Of a DNA stretch of 8,611 nt, positions 1 to 4,185 are shown piece after piece (the stretch's first letter is position 1; each line of letters begins with the position of its first letter). The position numbers and the translations under genes are program-made. The stretch covers positions 1 through 8,611 of the forward strand of contig CAJOFW010000040.1 in NCBI GenBank assembly GCA_905234005.1. The letters are read 5' to 3'. The notes beneath the pieces are model-generated. The model was not told the origin of the DNA and searched no databases. It worked only from the letters and a program-made list of their open reading frames with translations. The stretch is from an uncultured Oscillospiraceae bacterium (lineage in GTDB: Bacteria > Bacillota > Clostridia > Oscillospirales > Oscillospiraceae).

Positions 1-95
1 AGTATCAAAAAGAACTTTATATTCGCTCGAAAAGGCAGCAATTCCAAGGCTTTGCGCCCGGTAACGAAACGGAGCTTTTAATTTGAGAACAGTAT
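1..95. repeat. ~95-bp repeat, copy 1, overlapping the hicB 3' end
   Basis: This copy runs from the window edge to position 95 and is about 84% identical to 471-566. It may extend beyond the window, though both copies share AGTAT at each end, suggesting that the unit is complete. It supplies the final hicB codons and the stop. Whether the missing end of hicB continues on its far side cannot be seen here. Confidence 0.7.
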
Positions 96-425
96 GAGAT
101 GTCTTTTTTCCGCCTCGTCGTTCAGCCATTCCGGGATTGTCAGGGTCTTCTTGACGGCTTTCGTACTCCGATGATACATTAACGGTTCGGTGGCAACCAG
201 CGTCGTAAAGCCGTCGTCCGACGAAACGCTGCGGATATCCGACGGCGCGGGGATCACGATGTCGCGCTCCATCAGGGAACACAGGTAAGCGCCGAGCGCC
301 TCCTCCGCGTTCACCGCCGCCTCAGCGATGGTGTCCCCGTCGCTGAAGCAGCCCTCCAGATCGGGAAACTCCACCCAGCAGCGTCCGTCCTCCTCGTGCA
401 TAATGGCCGGATATGCGGTTTTCAT
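78..425 (-). CDS. hicB: HicB-type antitoxin, C-terminally truncated
   Basis: HicB binds and blocks HicA through its N-terminal domain and usually represses the operon through a C-terminal DNA-binding domain. The N-terminal HicB fold (residues 1-60) is intact: YPAIMHEEDGRCWVEFPDLEGCFSDGDT and then an AEEALGAYL helix. The C-terminus begins a ribbon-helix-helix domain, KKTLTIPEWLNDEAEKRHL (92-110). There, where the family normally continues with an NFSQVLQ-type second helix, it reads ILFSN and stops. Those five codons (I111-N115) and the stop lie inside repeat copy 1, whose edge is at position 95 and whose sister copy encodes the same ILFSN-stop. The antitoxin probably still binds HicA but may have lost operator binding. 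The total of 115 residues is shorter than usual for this subtype. Confidence 0.85.
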   Translation of the reverse strand: MKTAYPAIMHEEDGRCWVEFPDLEGCFSDGDTIAEAAVNAEEALGAYLCSLMERDIVIPAPSDIRSVSSDDGFTTLVATEPLMYHRSTKAVKKTLTIPEWLNDEAEKRHLILFSN

Positions 426-430
426 AGGCT

Positions 431-440
431 TCACCCCTTT
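431..440 (-). promoter_or_regulatory. Shine-Dalgarno site deciding the hicB start
   Basis: AAAGGGGTGA on the minus strand lies 5 bases before the ATG at 425. It places the antitoxin start at MKTAYPAIM and rules against the in-frame ATG at 518, which would read through the repeat and hairpin. Confidence 0.75.
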
Positions 441-447
441 TGCGATG

Positions 448-477
448 TCATACTTTTTCCCAAAAGAGAAAGTATGA
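448..477. repeat. Hairpin upstream of the hicB ribosome binding site
   Basis: The arms 448-459 and 466-477 form a 12-bp stem with one G-T pair and a 6-base loop. The outer nine pairs, TCATACTTT with AAAGTATGA, are perfect. It overlaps the edge of repeat copy 2 and lies about 8 bases upstream of the hicB Shine-Dalgarno. It could act as an mRNA structure between hicA and hicB. No T run follows on the minus strand, so it is not a clear terminator. Confidence 0.55.
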
Positions 478-566
478 AAAAGAATTATGTATTCGCTTCG
501 TAACGGCAGCGTTTCCAAGGTCTTGCGCCCGGTAACGCAACAAAGCTTTTAATTGGAGAACAGTAT
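471..566. repeat. ~95-bp repeat, copy 2, between hicA and hicB
   Basis: This 96-base segment aligns with 1-95 at about 81 of 96 columns (hand alignment, one gap), in the same orientation. Both copies begin and end with AGTAT and share blocks such as ttgcgcccggtaacg and agcttttaatt. It fills most of the hicA-hicB gap and encodes nothing recognisable. It ends within the right arm of a hairpin at 448-477. Because such gaps are normally a few bases in hicAB loci, an insertion or duplication is the simplest explanation. Confidence 0.75.
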
Positions 567-589
567 CATAGATTGCTTTCGTTCATTTT

Positions 590-609
590 CCCTGTTCCAA
601 TAGACAGGG
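590..609. repeat. Short inverted repeat just after hicA
   Basis: CCCTGT (590-595) and ACAGGG (604-609) form a 6-bp stem with an 8-base loop directly downstream of the hicA stop. On the minus strand it is followed by AAAATG, not a T tract, so termination is unlikely. It may stabilise the hicA mRNA end or be incidental. Confidence 0.35.
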
Positions 610-610
610 C

Positions 611-796
611 TTATTTCAGCTCCATCTGTTTCATGAGCCTGTTCAAAAGTCCCGTCGGTATGGCTTTACCGGCATGAACCGGAATGGAAACCGTTTTGCT
701 TCCCTTTACCATGATATGGTGGCTGGATTCGATCCTGTCCAGCTTCCATCCGTTTTTCAGCGCCAGATGCACAAGTTCCTTTCCCGTCAGTGTCAC
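611..796 (-). CDS. hicA: HicA-type toxin (mRNA interferase, YcfA-like)
   Basis: HicA toxins are small double-stranded-RNA-binding-fold proteins that cleave mRNA and are neutralised by HicB. The product (61 residues from GTG at 796; 63 if TTG at 802 is used) shows the family layout TGKELVHLALKNGW, then ESSHHIMVKG with the likely catalytic His26, and IPVHAGKAIPTGLLNRLMKQ at the C-terminus. The usual GSHH motif reads SSHH, so the small residue before Ser-His is Ser and not Gly; activity is probably kept but untested. It is the first gene behind the promoter at 828-856. The antitoxin follows 185 nt downstream, whereas hicA and hicB normally nearly touch. GC content is visibly lower than in the neighbouring core genes, suggesting an acquired module. 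Confidence 0.88.
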   Translation of the reverse strand: MTLTGKELVHLALKNGWKLDRIESSHHIMVKGSKTVSIPVHAGKAIPTGLLNRLMKQMELK

Positions 797-806
797 AGGC
801 AATCGA

Positions 807-813
807 CTCCTTT
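807..813 (-). promoter_or_regulatory. Shine-Dalgarno site deciding the hicA start
   Basis: AAAGGAG on the minus strand lies 4 bases before a TTG (802-800) and 10 bases before a GTG (796-794). The spacing to TTG is short and TTG is the weaker codon, so GTG is slightly favoured. Confidence 0.6.
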
Positions 814-814
814 C

Positions 815-825
815 GACTGACAGTC
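815..825. promoter_or_regulatory. Candidate operator 2 (GACTG-A-CAGTC)
   Basis: A second perfect palindrome with 5-bp arms lies over the predicted transcription start of hicAB. Its centre is 22 bp from that of the spacer palindrome, about two helical turns, so both would face the same side of the DNA. The arm sequences differ between the two sites, which weakens the idea that one protein binds both. Confidence 0.4.
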
Positions 826-827
826 AG

Positions 828-856
828 ATTATAACACGTATTATACGTATTGTAAA
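828..856 (-). promoter_or_regulatory. Sigma-A-type promoter of hicAB
   Basis: On the minus strand a -35 box TTTACA (851-856) is followed after exactly 17 bases by a consensus -10 box TATAAT (828-833). Transcription would start near 820-822, about 25 bases before the hicA start. This is the only strong promoter I can see in the window, and it drives the toxin-antitoxin pair. Confidence 0.8.
836..848. promoter_or_regulatory. Candidate operator 1 (ACGTAT-T-ATACGT)
   Basis: A perfect 13-base palindrome with 6-bp arms lies entirely in the spacer between the -35 and -10 boxes of the hicAB promoter. A protein bound here would block RNA polymerase. HicAB systems are commonly autorepressed by HicB, so this is a reasonable operator, inferred from position and symmetry only. 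Confidence 0.5.
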
Positions 857-908
857 CACAATGTTCCAATCATTTTGTAACTGTTTGGATGACCCACTGC
901 CTCGCTTC

Positions 909-942
909 ATTTTTGCCGGAAACCGCGCTTTTCGGCAAAAAT
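909..942. repeat. Inverted repeat, 10-bp perfect stem
   Basis: ATTTTTGCCG (909-918) is the exact reverse complement of CGGCAAAAAT (933-942), with a 14-base loop that can add an AAA/TTT pairing. No T run follows on either strand, so it is not an obvious terminator. Confidence 0.7.
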
Positions 943-945
943 ACC
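920..945. repeat. Direct repeat unit, copy B (26 nt)
   Basis: This 26-nt unit (core aaaccgcgcttttcggcaaa) recurs at 1051-1076 with a single mismatch, 131 bp away in the same orientation. Its 3' half also forms one arm of the hairpin at 909-942. Confidence 0.75.
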
Positions 946-949
946 ACAA

Positions 950-968
950 GGCGAGCCTGGGCGAGCCT
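950..968. repeat. Tandem 9-mer ggcgagcct
   Basis: GGCGAGCCT occurs at 950-958 and 960-968, one base apart. It precedes the nested stem that begins at 969 and forms part of the hairpin island. Confidence 0.55.
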
Positions 969-1013
969 CTCGCGCCGACCAAACCCGGCAAGGCCGGGTG
1001 CGATAAGCGCGAG
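969..1013. repeat. Nested inverted repeats (7-bp outer, 7-bp inner stem)
   Basis: The outer arms CTCGCGC (969-975) and GCGCGAG (1007-1013) enclose an inner hairpin ACCCGGC (983-989) / GCCGGGT (993-999) with a 3-base loop AAG. The concentric arrangement suggests a folded element rather than chance palindromes. Confidence 0.65.
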
Positions 1014-1017
1014 TAAC

Positions 1018-1045
1018 CGCTTGCGAAACACAGGTTTCGCAAGCG
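1018..1045. repeat. Inverted repeat, 12-bp perfect stem
   Basis: CGCTTGCGAAAC (1018-1029) pairs perfectly with GTTTCGCAAGCG (1034-1045) around the 4-base loop ACAG. Neither strand has a T run after the stem; on the minus strand the T run lies before it. It is a strong hairpin but not a standard intrinsic terminator. Confidence 0.8.
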
Positions 1046-1050
1046 AGAAA

Positions 1051-1076
1051 AAACCGCGCTTTTCGGCAAAATTACC
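1051..1076. repeat. Direct repeat unit, copy A (26 nt)
   Basis: Second copy of the 26-nt unit, with one mismatch to 920-945. Unlike copy B, it has lost the partner arm that would make the 10-bp stem. It lies just outside the terminator-like hairpin of rnhA. Confidence 0.75.
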
Positions 1077-1081
1077 TTTAC

Positions 1082-1117
1082 AGAAAGAAAGAGGTTCACG
1101 CGAACCTCTCCCTTTCT
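1082..1117 (-). terminator. Terminator-like hairpin overlapping the rnhA stop codon
   Basis: The arms 1082-1097 and 1102-1117 form a 16-bp stem with two adjacent G-U pairs (read on the minus strand) and a 4-base loop GCGT. The inner core is the perfect AGAGGTTC/GAACCTCT. Read in the direction of rnhA, that core is followed by TTTCTTTCT, a U-rich though not pure U tract, which also forms the outer part of the longer stem. The rnhA stop codon lies at the loop edge. It is the best candidate for the end of the dnaN-to-rnhA transcript. Confidence 0.55.
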
Positions 1118-1527
1118 CTTACGGCCATCTGGTCGCAGCGGTTGTTGTATTCGTTGTCGGCGTGGCCGCGCACCCAGACGAAGGCGGCGCGGTGGCGGGA
1201 TAATAATCCGTCCAGCGTGCGCCAGAGGTCGTCGTTTTTGAGACCGCCCTTTTTCGTGTAGCCCTGCCGCCGCCAGTTGTCGAGCCAGCCCTCGTTGATC
1301 GCCCGGGATATATACTGGCTGTCCGTGTACACCGTCACGATGCACGGCTCCTTCAGCGCCGCGAGGCCGCGGATGACGGCGGTCAGCTCCATGCGGTTGT
1401 TCGTCGTGCGCGGCTCGCCGCCGGATAATTCCTTGATGACGTTCTTGTAGATCAGGATGCAGCCCCACCCGCCGGGGCCGGGATTGCCCGAGCAGGCCCC
1501 GTCGGTGTAGATATCGACCTCTTTCAT
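1096..1527 (-). CDS. rnhA: Ribonuclease HI
   Basis: RNase HI cuts the RNA strand of RNA-DNA hybrids, removing R-loops and RNA primers. The 143-residue protein has the full active site: D9 in YTDGACSGNPGPGGWG, E47 in TNNRMELTAV, D69 in VYTDSQY, H122 in VRGHADNEYNNRCD and D132 in the same segment, matching E. coli D10, E48, D70, H124 and D134. It retains the basic handle-like region WLDNWRRQGYTKKGG. The ATG directly follows the gyrA TAA (TAAATG), and I see no Shine-Dalgarno in the last gyrA codons, so it is probably translated by termination-reinitiation. Its TGA lies inside the terminator-like hairpin. Placement at the end of the gyrase operon is unusual but fits functionally, since gyrase and RNase HI both affect R-loop levels. 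Confidence 0.95.
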   Translation of the reverse strand: MKEVDIYTDGACSGNPGPGGWGCILIYKNVIKELSGGEPRTTNNRMELTAVIRGLAALKEPCIVTVYTDSQYISRAINEGWLDNWRRQGYTKKGGLKNDDLWRTLDGLLSRHRAAFVWVRGHADNEYNNRCDQMAVRERERFA

Positions 1528-4170
1528 TTACGCGTCGGAATCGTCGGCGGAATCGTCTGTATTATCGTCGGAGCCGTCGTTGTAACCGTCGGCAGCGGCA
1601 TCGCCGCCGTAACCGGCGGGTTCATCCGGCACGTCAACAATATCGGCTATGACGTCGGCTTCTGTATCCGCGTCCGTATCTGCCTCCGCCTCCGGCTCGT
1701 CGGCCTTCTCGGTGCAGGCGACGGATATGACGGCGCTGTCCCCGGTCAGACGCATGACGCGCACGCCCTGCGCGGCGCGGCCGTAGACGGGCACGCTCCC
1801 GGCGTCGGTGCGGATCATCGTGCCGTCGTTCGAGACGATGAGAAGATCCTCCCCGCCGGTGACGATGCGCATATCGACGACCGGGCCGGTCTTCTCCGTG
1901 ACGGTATAATTCTTCATGCCGAGGCCGCCCCGGCTCTGGGTATCGCCGCCGCGCAGATATTCCTCGACGGGCGTGCGTTTGCCGTAGCCGTTTTCGGTGA
2001 CGGACAGGATCGCCGTGCCCGGGATCGCGCAGCCGGCGCCGACGACGCTGTCGCCGGGACGCAGCCGTATGCCGCGCACGCCGGTGGCGGTGCGGCCCAT
2101 GGCGCGCACGTCCGTCTCGGCAAAGCAGATCGCCATGCCGTTTCCGGTCGCCATCAGGATGTTGTCGCCGCCGTCCGTCAAAAAGACCGTGACGAGCCGG
2201 TCGCCCTCGTCGATGTTCAGGGCGCGTATGCCGACGCTGCGGAGGTTTTTCAGCTCCTCGAGCTTCATGCGCTTGACCGTGCCCTGCGCGGTCGCGAAGA
2301 CGATGAACCGGTCGCCGGTCAGCTCGCGGACGTGGAGCATGGCCTGCACGCGCTCGTCCGGCTCGACCGGGATGAAGTTCACGATGGGCACGCCCCTCGC
2401 CCCCCGGCCGGCCTCGGGGATCTGGTAGCCCTTCTTGCGGTAGACGCGGCCGGCGGACGTGAACAGCAGCAGCCAGTCGTGGCTCGACGCCGTGAACACG
2501 GTCTCGACATAGTCCTCGTCCCTTGTGGCCATGGCCCGGACGCCGCGTCCGCCCCGGTTCTGGGCGCGGTATTCGCTCGCGGGCAGGCGCTTGATGTAGC
2601 CGTTGTGCGTCATCGTGTAGACGCATTCCTGCTCCGGGATGAGGTCCTCCGCGTCGATCTCCTCGAACACGTCCTCGATCTCGGTCTTGCGCTCGTCGCC
2701 GTATTTGTCGCGTATCTCGACAAGCTCCTGCTTGAGAAGCGCCCGGAGCTTCGCCGGGTCCTCGAGAAGCTCGAGGTACCACGCGATCTTCTCCTGCAGG
2801 CCGTCGTACTCGGCCTGCAGCTTTTCGCGGTTTAACCCCTGCAGCGCGATCAGGCGCATATCGCAGATCGCCTGCGCCTGCACGTCGTCGAGGCCGAACC
2901 GGGCCATCAGGTTTTCCTTCGCGTCGTCGTAGCTTGCGCGGATGATGCGGATGACCTCGTCGATGTTGTCCTGCGCGATGAGAAGTCCCTCGAGCAGATG
3001 GGCGCGTTCACGGGCCTTTTTGAGGTCGTAGCGTGTGCGCCGCTCGATGACCTCCTCCTGGAAGGTCAGGTACTCGTCGAGCGCGTGGCGGAGCGAGAGG
3101 ATGCGCGGCTGGGACTGGTTCTCGACGAGGGCCAGCATGTTGATCGAGAACGTCGTCTGAAGCTGCGTCTGCTTGAGGAGGTTGTTGAGCACGACCTGCG
3201 CGTTCGCGTCGCGCTTCAGCTCGATGACGACGCGCATGCCGTTGCGGTCGGACTCGTCGCGCAGATCGGATATGCCCTCGAGCTTCTTCTCGCGCACCTG
3301 CTCGGCGATCGTGCCGACGAGGGCGCGCTTGTTGACCTGATAGGGAAGCTCGGTCACGATGATCCGCGTGCGATGGTCGCGGCCGTATTCCTCAAATTCC
3401 GTCCGTGCCCGGACGACGACGCGGCCCCGGCCGGTGGCGTACGCCTGCCGTATGCCGCTGCGGCCCATGATGATCCCCCGCGTCGGGAAGTCCGGGCCTT
3501 TGATGTGCTGCATGAGGTCGGCAAGCGTCGCGTCGGGGTTGTCGAGCACGCACACGGCGGCGTTTATGACCTCGGTCAGATTGTGCGGGGGGATGTTCGT
3601 GGCCATGCCGACGGCGATGCCGGACGAGCCGTTCACGAGCAGGTTCGGAAACCGGCTCGGCAGAACGCGGGGCTCCTTTCGCGTCTCGTCGAAGTTCGGA
3701 TCCCAGTCGACCGTGTCCTTTTCGATGTCGCGGAGCATCTCGTCCGCCATCTTCGCCATGCGGGCCTCGGTGTATCGGTAGGCTGCCGGGGGGTCGCCGT
3801 CGACGGAGCCGAAGTTGCCGTGGCCGTCGATGAGCGGATAGCGCATCGAGAAATCCTGCGCGAGCCGGACGAGGGCGTCGTATACCGACGCGTCGCCGTG
3901 CGGGTGATAGCGGCCCAGCACGTCGCCGACGGCGGTCGCGCACTTGCGGAAGGGCTTGTCGCGTGTCAGGCCGTCCTCGTACATCGCGTAGAGGATGCGC
4001 CGGTGCACGGGCTTGAGACCGTCTCTGGCGTCGGGCAGGGCGCGGCCCACGATGACGGACATGGCGTAATTCAGGTAGCTTGTGTGCATCTCGCGTACAA
4101 GCTCGCTCTCTTCGATGTGCTGCTCGGGGAACGCTATGTCCTCGGGCTTATAGTCGCGGTTGTGTGCCAT
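1528..4170 (-). CDS. gyrA: DNA gyrase subunit A
   Basis: GyrA is the DNA breakage-reunion subunit of gyrase. The 880-residue protein starts 15 nt after gyrB behind a Shine-Dalgarno AGGTGA (spacing 6). The winged-helix region has RALPDARDGLKPVHRRILYAM, and the catalytic tyrosine is Tyr133 in AAYRYTEARM (with Arg132), equivalent to E. coli Tyr122. The GyrA box QNRGGRG (537-543) opens the C-terminal beta-pinwheel that wraps DNA and separates GyrA from ParC. Related blade motifs recur at GRTATGVRG, SRGGLGMK and GRAAQGVRV. Two features stand out. Residue 94, equivalent to quinolone-anchoring Ser83 of E. coli, is alanine. The last 60 residues form an acidic tail with 18 Asp and 6 Glu. The stop TAA abuts the rnhA ATG. 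Confidence 0.97.
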   Translation of the reverse strand: MAHNRDYKPEDIAFPEQHIEESELVREMHTSYLNYAMSVIVGRALPDARDGLKPVHRRILYAMYEDGLTRDKPFRKCATAVGDVLGRYHPHGDASVYDALVRLAQDFSMRYPLIDGHGNFGSVDGDPPAAYRYTEARMAKMADEMLRDIEKDTVDWDPNFDETRKEPRVLPSRFPNLLVNGSSGIAVGMATNIPPHNLTEVINAAVCVLDNPDATLADLMQHIKGPDFPTRGIIMGRSGIRQAYATGRGRVVVRARTEFEEYGRDHRTRIIVTELPYQVNKRALVGTIAEQVREKKLEGISDLRDESDRNGMRVVIELKRDANAQVVLNNLLKQTQLQTTFSINMLALVENQSQPRILSLRHALDEYLTFQEEVIERRTRYDLKKARERAHLLEGLLIAQDNIDEVIRIIRASYDDAKENLMARFGLDDVQAQAICDMRLIALQGLNREKLQAEYDGLQEKIAWYLELLEDPAKLRALLKQELVEIRDKYGDERKTEIEDVFEEIDAEDLIPEQECVYTMTHNGYIKRLPASEYRAQNRGGRGVRAMATRDEDYVETVFTASSHDWLLLFTSAGRVYRKKGYQIPEAGRGARGVPIVNFIPVEPDERVQAMLHVRELTGDRFIVFATAQGTVKRMKLEELKNLRSVGIRALNIDEGDRLVTVFLTDGGDNILMATGNGMAICFAETDVRAMGRTATGVRGIRLRPGDSVVGAGCAIPGTAILSVTENGYGKRTPVEEYLRGGDTQSRGGLGMKNYTVTEKTGPVVDMRIVTGGEDLLIVSNDGTMIRTDAGSVPVYGRAAQGVRVMRLTGDSAVISVACTEKADEPEAEADTDADTEADVIADIVDVPDEPAGYGGDAAADGYNDGSDDNTDDSADDSDA

Positions 4171-4173
4171 ATT

Positions 4174-4182
4174 CCCTCACCT
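4174..4182 (-). promoter_or_regulatory. Shine-Dalgarno site of gyrA
   Basis: The gyrB-gyrA gap reads AGGTGAGGG on the minus strand, with AGGTGA ending 6 bases before the gyrA ATG. The gap is only 15 nt and leaves no room for a separate promoter. Confidence 0.7.
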
Positions 4183-4185
4183 GCC

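Larger units (their letters stand above)
901..1076. repeat. Hairpin-dense intergenic repeat element
   Basis: This gene-free stretch between rnhA and the hicAB promoter is built from several inverted and direct repeats, listed separately here. A CTCGCTT at 901-907 is also complemented by AAGCGAG at 1041-1047, so the block may fold as one larger structure. No open frame in it resembles a protein and no tRNA fold was recognised. The dense, GC-rich palindromes resemble dispersed intergenic repeats (REP/BIME or small non-autonomous elements). Membership of a genome-wide family is inferred and cannot be shown from one locus. Confidence 0.55.

Noticed and set aside
426..518. Longer start for hicB at an ATG at 518, giving 146 residues.
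   Set aside because: The extra 31 residues are translated from repeat copy 2 and the hairpin, and have no HicB similarity. The ATG at 425 has a strong Shine-Dalgarno and gives the canonical N-terminus.
1018..1045. The 12-bp hairpin as an intrinsic terminator.
   Set aside because: No T run follows the stem on either strand; on the minus strand the T run precedes it.
901..1076. CRISPR array.
   Set aside because: The repeats are few, of different kinds and not regularly spaced, and there are no cas genes.
684..1203. Plus-strand open frames of 104-110 codons over hicA and the hairpin island.
   Set aside because: They run antisense to hicA or rnhA and through repeats, with no ribosome site or recognisable domain.
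824..1468. A 214-codon minus-strand frame across rnhA, the hairpin island and the promoter.
   Set aside because: It is an out-of-frame shadow of rnhA continued through palindromic DNA and is Arg/Pro/Ala-rich with no family features.
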